DNA of 58,841 bases, taken from Didymodactylos carnosus. Its lineage: Eukaryota; Rotifera; Eurotatoria; Philodinida; Philodinidae. The stretch spans positions 1 through 58,841 of the forward strand of contig CAJNOQ010000260.1 of NCBI GenBank assembly GCA_905250885.1, given 5' to 3'. Position numbers and translations under genes: made by a program. The notes under the pieces are model-generated. The model was given only the letters and a program-made list of their open reading frames with translations. It ran no database searches and was not told where the DNA came from. The stretch's first letter is position 1. The number at the start of each line of letters is the position of its first letter. Below, in pieces: positions 1 to 13,600 of this stretch.

Positions 1-1498
1 TCCTTTACCATCCTGCTCGTGCTTCGCAGATTCTGAATCTATTTTAGCTTCTAAAATTTCCAAAATTAGCTTTCTAGACTCAGATCAGTATTTTTAATTT
101 TTTCATTCAAAAATGATATTGAAGAATCTTAAATTGGCTTTTTCCTACCTAAGTCGATGAGCTCTATCCAACATGCCAGAAAGAAGGGAAACAGAAATCA
201 TGCTATCTTTTTTAATTGGCAGCACATTTATTTTGCTTTCATGTCACAAACTTTATTCAGGATTGGTGGATGAAGGAAAAGCTTTGGACCGAACACTAAA
301 AAAAATTTCGTATTGGGCCATGGCCCAATGCCCCTCCCTCGTAGTTACGCCTATACTCAAACATTGTCTGTGACTGAACTACATCGTTCTTTTACAATGA
401 ACTGATAATCATCAAGACAAATCGAAACCTACATTTATTGGTTGTATAAATTTAATTTGAAACATCATTGTCAAAAAACACGAGCAACCTAATTTAATAA
501 GAAAATTTTAAAACTGGAAAAACGAACTAGTTCAAAAGATGAAATAAAAGACAAGATTTTTGCAAAGTCGAGTCCACTAAATTATTAACCATCTATCTAT
601 ATGTTTGTTCGAAAGTTGTTTTTCCTCTTGTAGTATACTCATAAATCGTTAAATAAGATTAGAAAGAAAGAAATACCCTTACCAATTCTAGTGTAGGGTG
701 AACATCGAAAGGGTTGAACAAATTAATACTAAGATGGTTAAATGAGTCTGAACTCAATTTGGTTCATGAATGGTAGATTGATGGAGACAGTCACTGTAAA
801 AATTTTCCATTGCATTTCGTCCGTCGGGTTCTTAATAAATTCGGTATAAGACGAAGTCTTCATCAGATAATGATACGTACTTTCAGCTGTTCGTGTTGTT
901 TATTTTACGCATTTATCTCCTTAGAAACGTAGCATTGTTCTGCGGACGACTTGACATGGCTTATGATTCCTTGCGGTAAGAACTTCTTGTTACACGAGTT
1001 GTTCGGACACGCATATTTATCGTCATTTTCTTTATTCAAAATACTGGTCACTTTAACTTGAGTGACAGTTGCCTGATTGCTACTAGCGACTATGTTGAAT
1101 ACTTTCTATCAGATGCTCTTCGTGCCTTCTGACCCCACGCACTGGCCTTCTTCGTTCTCGTTCTGTTCTCGGCAGCAACAGCACAATAATGCAGGTCAAA
1201 CCAAAGCATCCATACATTTTTAATCCATGAACGCTACAATCGCCGCAAAATTTCGAAATTTCACGTTGATAGTAGAGATTTATGGATAAAATTGATGGAT
1301 GCTTGAAATTGTGAATATATTGATCACTCCTTGAGCTGCCCATTGTTTTACGGCTCTATCTTTATGTTGGTGAACTATTACTCTAATATTTTGGTGAACT
1401 GGCTGTACTTTTGTACACTTATTAATTAGCAGAGTCTTATCGAACAAGAGTGATAATAAGAGGTTAATTATCGGAGCAATAGACTCCCATTACGTATA
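1..1498. other. non-coding, no feature seen
   Basis: AT-rich sequence without a coding pattern I can support. The open frames present (for example 173-373 plus and 1083-1343 minus) are short, low in complexity and do not join through splice signals. It may contain distal upstream sequence of the RhoGEF gene or the edge of a gene lying outside the window. Confidence 0.5.
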
Positions 1499-1986
1499 TT
1501 ACTGTGAATGTGTCCTTTCTATAGAAACATGATATAACCTAAACCCTAGAACAGAGGTGGTCGATGGCCTATTTTTAGCTCCCTCGCGGGGACCGCCTTG
1601 CAAACTTCCTGCATCTCCATCGTCCCGTACCTCGCTAAGTTTCGATAAATGTACTTCGCGGGGAGCGTCCCGTAATCTTTCTGCTCCGTCGTCGCCTCGT
1701 CCACCCTCAGCTCTTGATAAAATTTTTCCTGGCATTTCCTCATCGATCCTCCTGAGTCCATAAAATCTCTGCTAATATAAGCTATTCATTGTTTCATCTT
1801 GGTTCACAAGAAGAACCAAGAAACGTAACATCTTTCGCTCATAAGAAAAAATCTCCTCCGCGTAGGGTTGGCGTCATGAAGTTCTTGCCTCGTCAAGCTT
1901 TCAGAAAATCTTCCTCGCGAGATCCGCTCTGTGAAGAATCGCGGAAACCCGCGAGGAACCTCGTCCATCTCAGCTAAATAAGCCAA
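1499..1986 (-). other. GC-richer island with minus-strand open frames, unrecognised
   Basis: This 490-bp block is clearly richer in G and C than its flanks, with many cg and tcgcgag words. Two minus-strand open frames (1804-1986 and 1546-1761) lie in the same register and are separated by about 40 bp with stops. They read as fairly balanced proteins, including segments such as MAYLAEMDEVPRGF and DYGTLPAKYIYRNLARYG. I recognise no family. It could be a decayed coding exon pair, a transposon fragment or transferred DNA. The composition contrast is seen; any function is unknown. Confidence 0.3.
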
Positions 1987-4807
1987 ACTAAAACAGACAA
2001 AAACATTTCTATTATAAATTGTCGCTAGCCTTTTCTGTATTCCCTTCTTCTGTTTTAGTATCTATATGAACTAACTAATACAAGGTAAAATACAGCTCAT
2101 ATAGTTCAAATTTACTCGTGACAAAAGTACATCTTTTTTTTTGTTAAAGCTCAAAATGTATAAAAGCCCTCATTCTTCTACATTCAATTTTCGTTCGTTC
2201 GTTATTTCTCATTTATCATCTTTAATGTTGATCTTTGTGTGTATGCCATAATTCAACATGTTTATTTCACTTGTTACTACTGGCTAATTTAATTTGATGT
2301 CCGGAAGTTTTTCTTTTTTTGAACGTTTTTCTTTCTTTTCGAATGTTTCGTGATATACAAAGAAGTAAAGAAAGAAACATTTTCTGTCATTTTTCTGTTC
2401 ATTGACACGACTATATATATATCTTAAATTACATTTGACTCTTTTTTTTTTTTTTTATTTTAATAACTTGTGCCTTATTCAGAAAAGCAATTGTCAGAAA
2501 TCATGATGTTCGATTCTGATAGCCTCTGTTGAACTTTTAGTTCAGTTGTCGTTTCGTAACACATGCTACGATAGATAAGCAACAACACATAAATCATCTT
2601 CCGTAAGGTAACAAACACCTCGGTTTCTTTCTCTTTTGTACGTAGTAGAATGCGTTTTCTTCCACTTCTCTCATTTTTTTTTTTTTTTTTGATTTTTAAA
2701 GTTGTTTTATCTCGCGTACTGCAGATCTAGACGCCTACAGTACATTTAACTATTTTTTATTACGATTTCTCTTCTCCTCTTCCTACTACTATAACAAATT
2801 TTTTTATTTGTGGCATCATCACAAAAAAAAAGAAAGAAATTACCCCTCTTTTTATTCATATACTCTTCTCGATCATTGAAATAATCTTTGTAGACCATAG
2901 AGGGATGAACTTTAACACAATCACATGTTATAATCATAAAATGTAACAGAGACGAGAAAGATAAAGAAAGAAAGAAGAATTACAAACCATTTTTATCGTT
3001 TTAAATTTTGAGAATTCTGTTGTCATTGTATGGTGAGTAAATTCAAATGAAATTAGTTTTTCAAAAATATATATTATTAATCAATATTTCATCTAAAATA
3101 TGAACATAGTTTACTAAGAAATTTTCATATTTTTTTATAAGTACAAATTTCATTTATAAATGATACATTGAAGTTCTATAGTAAAATAAAATCATAAATG
3201 CAGCTTGCTGTAAAAAAAATAGATTTGTAATTTATTACGTAAGAAGTGCGTGTGTTGAATACTGACTAACTCTTATAATGTATCCCTATTTTCAGTTTCA
3301 AACAAAATTCAATCATCAATGCTATATTTTAAATGATGGTCTAATAGTTTCATATAGTAACAACAAATCGATAACACGTGCTAGTAAAAAGGTTTCTTTT
3401 TAGTAAAAGTGATTTATCATAAGAATTTCAGAGTGCAAATATCTAATAGAATTCAAACTGAATGAAAAATAGTGAGTTATTCTGTATAAGTATTCACAAA
3501 ACAGAGCAACGAGAGATATTAGTAACTTATATTGTTGAGTATGTTCGTTTTGGTTATTCAAAAACACTAACAATAAGTAAAATTTAAAAAAAAGTAATAA
3601 AGTCATTTAATCATCGAGAGCAATAAAAACGACAAGAGAATAGATACAATTATACATTGAACAATCATTGACAATGAAACTTTTAATTAAACTTTATTGA
3701 ATATGACAGTTAGACAACCTACCATTTTCATCATACTCACCACTGCACCGAATGAACACAGAAAATCATCAGCTTATTCAAATCTTATCACATATAATTG
3801 ATGTTCATATTCAAAAGACAATAATCATTGTTCGTAGAATTATGAATTATTGTCAAGAGATACAAGTGAAATGGAATTTCTTTATTTATTTTGATTTTAA
3901 CTATATTCGCTTGAAATAAAGAGAACATCCCTTCATTTTTAATATTTTTATGTAGTTTTATAGGCTCGAATAGAAGAGATGTTTTTTTTTTATACCAAAT
4001 ATCTTATTAAAAGATAACATGTTGATATAGAAATTTCAGGTTTACGAACACTTTGTTTTTTTGAGTAATCAGTTTTTTTCATCATATGTAGTCTCGAAAG
4101 TTTGAGGTTAAAGGTATCTATCTTGTGATGTAGTTAATAAAAATATAATCTAGTATAAACTGAATTTAGACACCATCTTAGTCTAAGATTGATTGATGAG
4201 ATGTTAACGATCGATGATTAAACAATTGACACTCATTGAGAAGAAGTATACGGTCATGAAGAAGTTTAGTGTAGTCTAATATCAGGCCTACACGTTTGTA
4301 AATATAGAGTTTCTAAATTCAAAACTTTTTCTTGGCTCTAGTTATTTTTACGGTTATATCAGCTTCCAATAAATCTCAGAAGAAAAATTATAAATCATTC
4401 ACTTTGTTATGGTTTTCCTGTATCTGCCACATGATTCGTTTCTTGTCTAGAATAGATTCTGTGCACAGAATTCGCCAGTGTTTCTCGCCAGAGATGCTGT
4501 TAGAACTGAAACGATCATAAGTTTCGTCTGAATTTCCGCATAATAACATTAACTATTTGCTATCCTATATGGTTTCTAATTTGTTTTTTGTTTACTGAAT
4601 AAGTGCACATGATTTGTTTTTTAGTTCATCTGATCTAAATAAATTAAGTATATAAACAAATTCCAAAGTTATGATCCTTTGGCATTTTATTCTACCTAAA
4701 CGATCTCGTATAATGGAATAGAATAATAAAAGAAGAAATTTGTCTTAAAAATAACATGATTAGCATTTTACGGCAAAATCTTACATAATAATAAATAATA
4801 TAGAAAT
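1987..4807. other. non-coding upstream region
   Basis: About 2.8 kb of AT-rich DNA with homopolymer runs (for example poly-T near 2442 and 2676). No coding exon or structured repeat was recognised. It precedes the most distal candidate first exon of the RhoGEF gene and may hold promoter sequence, but no specific site can be named. Confidence 0.5.
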
Positions 4808-4979
4808 ATGTCTTCGCCAACAACAAATTGTAGGTCATTGAATGATAACAGTATTCTAATAACCACAACATGGACCAGCGAGAAATGTTACGATGAACCA
4901 AATTCAGCAACTATAATAACAACTACACCATCATCATCATCAGCGAAACTAACAACAATTAATAATACGTTAGAAAAGG
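4808..4979 (+). CDS. RhoGEF alternative first exon A (candidate)
   Basis: Candidate distal first coding exon of the downstream MCF2L-like RhoGEF. It runs from an ATG to a strong donor (G|GTAAGA) at 4979/4980 and leaves phase 1, exactly what the shared acceptor at 9367/9368 needs. It encodes 57 residues rich in Ser, Thr and Asn (for example SSSSAKLTTINNT) with no recognised domain. Joined to the common exons it would give a protein of about 1021 residues. The alternative is a chance open frame. The support is only the donor quality and phase agreement with two other candidate first exons. Confidence 0.45.
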
Positions 4980-7385
4980 GTAAGAATATATTTTCAGTTT
5001 TTTAATTATTTTCTCGACTTTTCACCGTAGTATATAGCGATACGAAAGTATTATAATTAAAATATTTTGCGTGAAGAACTTCGTCAAGTCATATATGATA
5101 TAATGGAAAAATGTATGAATGTGAATAGAAGTGTATTGAATAGAAGTTAAGTGCGTTCAACTTTAAATGTTTGTTGAAAAACATACAATAAAATAAAATA
5201 ATTGTGTGTGAAATGGCGTGGAAATGACAATAAGAAAAAAGTAGAATTAAGCGATGCATTTATAGTTTGTAGAGAAGAGATATGCTTTCAAAATATAACA
5301 AATGTGGAAACCATTCCACTTACTTAAATGTTTCATCTTATCAAAAAAGTGAATTTTTGATCAAAAGACAATATAGTACTAAGGATGCGATCAAATTACC
5401 TATAGAATCTGCCGCTGTCAAAGTTCATGTTCCTTATACGATATTAAAAGTTTCACAAAAGTCTTAGAAAATTATTTATTAGAAAGTCTCCAATTTCAGT
5501 TAATTATGAATGAATTCAGTTCGTATAGTGTCACTTTGTAGAGTAAACATATTTTTGATCAAAATGGAACAGCAAACCATGACCATTCACATATTATGAA
5601 ACTGTTATTAAAAGTCTAAAAATCTATACTGTAAACTTCGGCCATGTCTCGTTTATACGCGACTTTTTTTGCTAATAATGTGCTGTATTTACCAAAGTTG
5701 TCCGCTACAGCATAAAAAAAAAGATTTGAAATATTTTTCTAATTGAGATTAACATACTAGGTTTGACAAAGCCCATCTTGTATAAATCGATAGATTTTTG
5801 GAATACTGTAGGATATTTTTTATTCGATGTATTAACACTTCGTTCATGTATATTGATGTTCTACGTGACAAACGAGTAGATATAAATATAAGTTTAGTAT
5901 AATTATTTGTTTCTGTCTTAGCAATTAAAACAAGATTTGGACTCATGTTCAGAGGCGGCAAAGCGAGTTACAAAGTTGTGAAGAAGATTTTTTTTGGAAA
6001 ATTGAAGATAACTTACTTTCTCCTGAGGAAAACAATTTTACATTATCTAAAATTATATTAATACCGAAAGTAAATATCCAAATATTTTTCGAATATTCAC
6101 GCATACAATTTTCTATGTTTATCTACTTTGACACATCGGCATCAGAAGTGAGCAGGAGTAATTAGAAACGAATCAAGGTTAAACCCTCTTTCATCAGATA
6201 TAGCCTGTAATAAACAGAGACAAAGGAGGAAAGATCTAAAGAGATGAAATGAGAAACTGAAAGAAAGAAAATTTTCAAAGTTATGGCGACAGTTCAACGT
6301 TCCATTTCCATACCTTTTTTTTACATTCTAAATTCTGTGACGATATCTTTAATACAGTTCCGTTGTGTCGGTCCATATCTGTTATGGAGAGAAAGCTTCC
6401 GTATGTGATTCACACCATAGGTTATAATTATTTCATTAGTATATCTCACGTTGTGAACACTCCGTTTGTGATAGAATCAAACATCAAAGCATAAATTAAT
6501 TAAAAGCAATTTAAATAAGTGAATCTCATTTAATTTGTTTTTTAATGTTCTGTTGTATAACAATTTTTGAATAGAATCTTCTTTTAATATGATAACAGAT
6601 ATCACAAAGGGATATGTGCAAGTTTTTTTTATTCATTCAAACGTTACTTAAAAATCTGTCATTCAACAATTTAATCATTCAAAAGAATTTAAAACAATTA
6701 TATTATTTGATTTTTATTTATTTATTTCCGGAAATATACATGTGTAAAAAACGAAGCAAAACCTTGGATAAAGTAGAGCAGTGAAAAACTACGTTTCTCT
6801 ATGTTCTCCTTCAAAGAAAAAATATTTTTTTGTGATTGTATGTGCATATATGGATGAAAGATAAAGATTTTTTTTTTTGTTTTGAATATAATAGAAGCTA
6901 CTTAAAAGATTCGGTTCTCTGGTATAGAAACAGCTGTGCCATTAACTGGAATAAAAAGAACAAAAAAAAAAAGAATTTAAATCGGCATTGAAGTGGTATT
7001 ATTTTTTTTCTTTTCTCTAAAATCAGAACAAGTTCTGAATGTCATTCTCTCTGTATATATCTGTTATTACCTTTATATATATATATACGTAAAAAACAAA
7101 ACAATTTTAAACTGGTAAGCTTCCGGTTTTACGAAAGAAACCAAAATTGACAGTAGTTTTATCATTTGAAGAATGTTTTTTTAGACAACGATTACTAATA
7201 CATGAGTATTTGATTTCAATAATAATATAAAAAACGTGTTTTGATATACTACATAGTACGAAAATGTTTTGTGCTGATACGCGCCTAATTTGAAAACAGG
7301 TATACAAAACTCTGAACTATGCTGTTACTGTTGGTTAACATCTTTTTCTATTAATTTCTAATGTATTTTTTCAAGAATACAATAA

Positions 7386-10300
7386 ATGTCAGAGATGACT
7401 AATGAACAAGATATAAATTGTACTCAACATCACAGATTTGGTCGTTTTTTTAATCGTGAAGATTTTAATCGTTTATCAACCGTACGAGAGGATTCGATTG
7501 AAATTAATTCCGTATTTAATGACAATAAAAATGAAAATAGTCTTGATATAAGTGAAGAGGAGGATGAAGACAAATCATTTTTATCATTAGGTGATTATGA
7601 TATCATTGAAATGCCAGAGGATGATGATGATAATAACCACCACCATCGATTACAACAGGGTAAGACTTGAGTATTATTATTCTCATTCAGAAATTATAGA
7701 GAAAGTAATGAGTATTCGCTTAAATTTTTGATAATTGCTAGTTATTATAACTTTTTCTTTTGATCAACAGAAGTTTGATCTTATTCATTTGTTTTTTTGT
7801 TTATGATAATAATTATCTTACCTTGAATTCTATGTGTGTATCTGTGTATATGCTAATTTTATGGTGTCTGATGTATCTTGTTGATTAAATTTGAATTTCT
7901 TAAACCTTTTGATATTGTAAGTTGATAGATGATAGTTTCTGATCGGTAGCGTCTACAAATTATGCGAATATCATTCTGTTTTCGATCTATTTTTGTACTT
8001 CTAAAAAACAAAAATGAATCCCAAAAAATTTTTTTATATTTTTTTTTGATTTAATTCAGTTTTTATTCTTGTCAAGATATGTGATAGCAACAGCAGTTAG
8101 AATACATAATTTGATCTAGTAGTAGAGAAAAAAAAAGAAAAACTCTTTTTTTCACAATATATTTAATAATTTTATTAATATACTGCCAATATATGTTTTC
8201 TTGTCAATATTTGAGCACGAACACACACAATTGTTCAGACAAATCTAATTTGTATACGTTATACTTTCCTGAACGCGCACATACACACACATATACCACA
8301 TAGAGGAAAAAAATTGATTCGTATAAGAATTCATTATTAATGAGAAGATCATATGTTATATACATTGGTCTTTCTTTTTCTCTCCCTCTTTCTTCTTCAT
8401 TTGTGATTAAACTTTTGTCTATACAAATATCTATCTGCATAAAGATTTTGTCTTTAACAACGAGACGTCTATTGTATTTATGTGTGCATATTCTTTCGTA
8501 ATTTTGTTGTTATTTACACTAAGAAAAAAAAAAAAGAAGAAGAACAAAACTCCTAATTAACGTTTAAAAAACAACTTCTCTGCAAACAATGGCTTCTATT
8601 GTCTATCTTCATCCTTATTGTCATATCATATAAAAAAAGTTTTTTTTTTTTATATATTTTATCAAATCAGTTCAAAAAGTTGATAATAATGATTTGAACG
8701 TTTGTTAATGTGTTAAATTTTGTCGTGTTGCAATTAGTTCGTTGTAAAAAAAATTTATAGTATCATGAATTGGTACAAACATCATGAGTTACTCTATTTC
8801 TATGTGGCAATAGGTGAGTATATGAAAGAAGAAAATGAAAGAGAATATAATTAAATAAAATTCGAAGATTATTGCTATTTAAAGATTTATTTGACTGACA
8901 TTTATTATTTGCTCCAAGAACTTGAAAATGACATCGCACCAAGGAATATGTCAGCCATGGGATTTATCAGTGTTATTGTATATCATGAAAATCTCTATTT
9001 CATAATGTTCCTATTAATCTGATCAGACCAACAAACAATTGTTATCTTTTATGTGATGAAATAGGAGCATACTGTGATTAAATCAACTTTCATCATAAAT
9101 ATCAGAAACAGATCTATTTTCTATTTGTAAACGAAGTACTGCTGTGTTTTCTCATTATACATCATTCCACTTTACATATTCAATATGTATGATGTGAACT
9201 TCAATATAACGTTCTCTATTATGTATTTTTTTTTTTGACAAGTGGACATAGTTTAAAATAATACCTAAGAGTTATTTATTTAATATATAAAGATTTCTTT
9301 AAAAATATCATACGGCAAATTTCTGAATTTTATAAGTACATTTTTTTTTTCTTCTCTCTCCCTTTAGAACATGTCTTAAATGAAACATCGCTGAGTGTAA
9401 TGACAACGGCCGATCTTCTAAGAGAACGCATTGCATTTATTACGGGTGGTGCAACTCATAATTGTCCAATAATTACATTTCCAGACAATCCTAATATCGA
9501 TATATCACAAGAAAAATATAAAAAAGTTATTACATATTTAACACAAGTGCCAAGGTAAAAATATAAGAACTGAGGATTTTTCAAGGTTAACTCTCACACT
9601 TTCTAGAGTGAGAGAAAATACTCTACGGGATTAATTTGTGTAGTCGAAAAAGCTAGTTTAACAATGTAAAATTTACAGGCTATAGACTTCCTAGAAGTTT
9701 CAGACGCAGAGTAACTTATGAATCAAATAACTGTATAATTATTGTTGTGAACAATCTTGTTTAGAGATGGATTAGATTTTTTGTTTGCATATTTTCTAGT
9801 GAAAATGAACGTCAATTGGGCTTTGTTATCGTTGTTGATCGACGTTCAGACAAATGGACTTCTGTTAAAACTATAATTAACTATATTGAAGTATGATTAA
9901 TCATGTTACCTGTAATGTTTTACTAATGGTTTTGTGTTGTTTTTCAAGGATTATTTTCCTTATTCGATTCATGTTATCTATCTATTACGTCCAAACGGTA
10001 TATTTCAACGTGCTCTATCGAAATTAACGTTTAATGAAACAACATGTTCACATAAAGTATGTTATTACAATATTCGATCTAATTTATAGGATAAAATAAA
10101 TAATTCAATAGTCACTGTGAAACAAAGAAGAAGAAGAAGAAGAAGAAGACATTCATCGGATATTCCATGCAATCTTTTGAACATAACCTTTATTCTAGGT
10201 TATTGTGTGCCGTTCGTTAGCCGAATTACATGATTATCTTGATTCAAGTCAATTATCGAAAGATCTAGGCGGACAAATTGATTTTAGATTATTTGAATGG

Positions 10301-10664
10301 ATCGAACAACGAGCAGTACGTTCTCTGATAGATGATTTCATTAAATTCAAAAATAAAATAAAAAATTATATGATACATTTTAGGCTATAGAAAAATTGAC
10401 AAAAGCAATATACGATTTAAATTCATCATTATCAACATTCATACGAGAAAGTGAAGAATGTGAATTTCCAAATGATGTAGATGGTACAAAACTTATTATT
10501 GCAAAACATTCATCAGAAAAACAAGATTTAGAACAAGAATTAGACAATACAAAATGGTAAGAGAACTTTTAAGGGATTATTATTATACAATACAACACAA
10601 AGAGAAATGACGGATATACGAGATTTTTTCAACGGTCACAAGATAAACTCTCATAAGTGCACAT

Positions 10665-10697
<33 letters not shown>

Positions 10698-13600
10698 CAT
10701 ATACACTGTGGTTACAGTCTCTCTGTTCATATAATGCTTAATTTTGTGATACGTGGGAGAAAAACATCAAAAAGTTCAGCGAAATTGATAGCTGTAATCA
10801 TCATGATACTTGACAGACTTCTCTCATTTATTACGTAGAGTTACATAAATTTATTCTGATGTCTTTAATAATCATTCACTTTTATTTACAACTAATAGTT
10901 GACAGTGTGAACTTCCCTTCCATAAAAGACATTCTTATTATTGATTAGACAGGATTAAGATAAGCAAACGATGGTGAATGGTATCGGTTATTAACGTGTC
11001 CTATGAGGAATCTAAAAATGACTGATACGTTTCAAATTTTTCGTTGTAAACTAACGATACTTTTATGTACGATCATGAAATTTTATCTCAATTTTATTAT
11101 CTTGTATAGTACATATCATGTTGTTTATTTATCAAAATATATATTCTACGGAATATAAGACATGAGTGGGAATGTTCTGATACTTGATGACCGTACTGGG
11201 GCATTCTGCTTCTAAAGTTATGGTAATTGGCACATTAGAGTGCTTTTTTGTTTGTTTCACACATCGAATTAACACAATAGAGAATGACGATTTATACGAC
11301 GTTTCTTGGATATAGACAAACAATTAATCTCACTTATCTGTCATGTGTTTATGTTGGATAGATTATATTATATTATCTCTCTAGTCTATATTTTAAGTGC
11401 CAGCGTGATTCATCATACATATATATATGTATATACACGTTTAGATTCGTTCGTTTTTATTTATCTGAACTGCAGTAATTATAAAGTATTTAAGCTATAG
11501 ATCTAAGTGTTGTCTGCACAAGTGTGTATGTGTGTGAATGAGAGACAAAAAAGTGAAGAAGAGATGAATCTTCAAGAGATAGACATCATTTTACATTATC
11601 AGTTGATCGATGAAAGTAAAAAAGAAAGTCTTTAGATAACAAAATGAACATTTAACCTTTTTACTAAAAAGTAGAAAATGTGTTTTACTGTAGATTCTTA
11701 TTGGCTCAATTTCATTCTTAGTTAAAAAATAGATTTAAGGCCATTCTAACTATAATACAAAATAGTATCAACGTCGATATTACATAATTAAATGGTTCAT
11801 ACGAAGGTATAGAGAGAGTCTATATTTTCTATCACTGAACGTTTCCACACATTGCATTTTTGATAAAGTGGTTACTTGATTATTCATATGTGTAAACAAA
11901 TAACCAAAAAGAATACTTATAAATGATATATATTTATTGTATATATAGGCATACATGCAGATGTATTAGACATCCATTCATACATGCATAATGTACCACT
12001 TTTTTCTCTTATGTACAAATTTCTAATAGACGTGCAAATATGATAAAAAAAGAGAGACAGAGAAGAAGAATTCAACACTCACGATAGAGAGAGGGAGAGA
12101 GAGAGAGAAAAAGAGGAATTAGTCTAGTTTTTAATTCTGTAGCGATGAGTAAGAAAAAGAAGAGAACTCAAAGAAAGGTGCATCTCATTTTCTCTTCTTC
12201 TTCTCTATAGGCGATACGGTTGCTCTCATACTAAGAATTTAAACAAATCTAATTGTTTGTCTTTTTTTAATTTGAGTTATGGAGAATCTCTTTTACGAAT
12301 TATACAACATAGTCAAGATTCATCGACATCATCCATATTGGCACCAGATAAAGTAGCACATAGCAAAGGAGTATGCAAGTAGGTACATCATTGATATTTT
12401 ATTCTTAATCTATTGCCATTAATTTTCTATTTCTAGTGCTCTGATGCATATTGAAAATAGTGACAAAGTATTGAAAGAATTTTGGTCTGTCCATCAACCG
12501 CGATTGTTAAGATGTTTTGAATTACGACGATTTGAAACAAGATTTAAAGAGGTTAGCTATTTTACCAACTATATTACGGTGTTTGAGTATGACGGACTCT
12601 GTTTGAGTTGAATTGACCTAGGATTTGTCAAGGTTAAACGAAGAGTTAATTCTCTAAGGTTAAGAGATAATATATCACTAAATTATAGAAACTCGTAACA
12701 TATATTAACACCTCATTATTTTTATAATGCTTCACGACACCTATTCATCCTTTATCCTTTAACTTTCATTATTAAGAGTTAGAAATCTTGAGAATCTTAT
12801 GTAAATGGAAGAAAAATGTTTATCAAAATCAGATATATTAGCTCATATATCGATTTTATTGCTATAAAAATGAGATTATTTAATTGTCAGTTTAGTTCAA
12901 ATCCTGTTTAGGATATTATTTTTTTTGTAATATTACATACGTTTATAGAATTAATAATATATCCTTGATAAAAGTTTAAATAAACCTCATTTCTAACAAA
13001 TTGTGATATGTGTGGTGTGTGTGCGTGCATAAGATTATGCTTTCTTTCTTTTAGATTCAAGGTCTATTTACTCAATTATTGGATGATTTAAGCATATTAC
13101 CAAATAGTGATCGTTCTATTGTTGAAATAGATAATATATTAACTCAACTTGACATCTTGACAGACCGTGCTCAGGTATTACAAACAAATATTGTCATATT
13201 ATTATTATTATTATTATTAAAAAGAAAGAGAGAGCAATAGATAGATAATAAGGATGATAAAAAATACAAAAAAACTCAACATATGGGAATCATCTAAAGT
13301 TCGCGATGTTTTGTTTGCATACCACTGACATATTAAAATATATATATCCTACATATATAATCATACTATCTCAACACTCTCTACACTTTCGTTTGTATAT
13401 ATATGATTTAATTTGTTGTTATTGATATATAGTCTGTTATGGAACAAGCAACAAGCCTCAGAAATGATGGCCTTAATTTGATAACAAAACAACAAAGTTA
13501 TGGTCTCGATTCAATCGAACCAAAATGTCAAGAATTAGAAACAATTAAATTAAAATTAAATGAACAGATTCAAGAGAAACGACAAAATCTATTATTGTTA

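Noticed and set aside
12890..12915. GTTCAAATCC resembling a tRNA T-arm
   Set aside because: No acceptor stem, D-arm or anticodon arm can be built around it.
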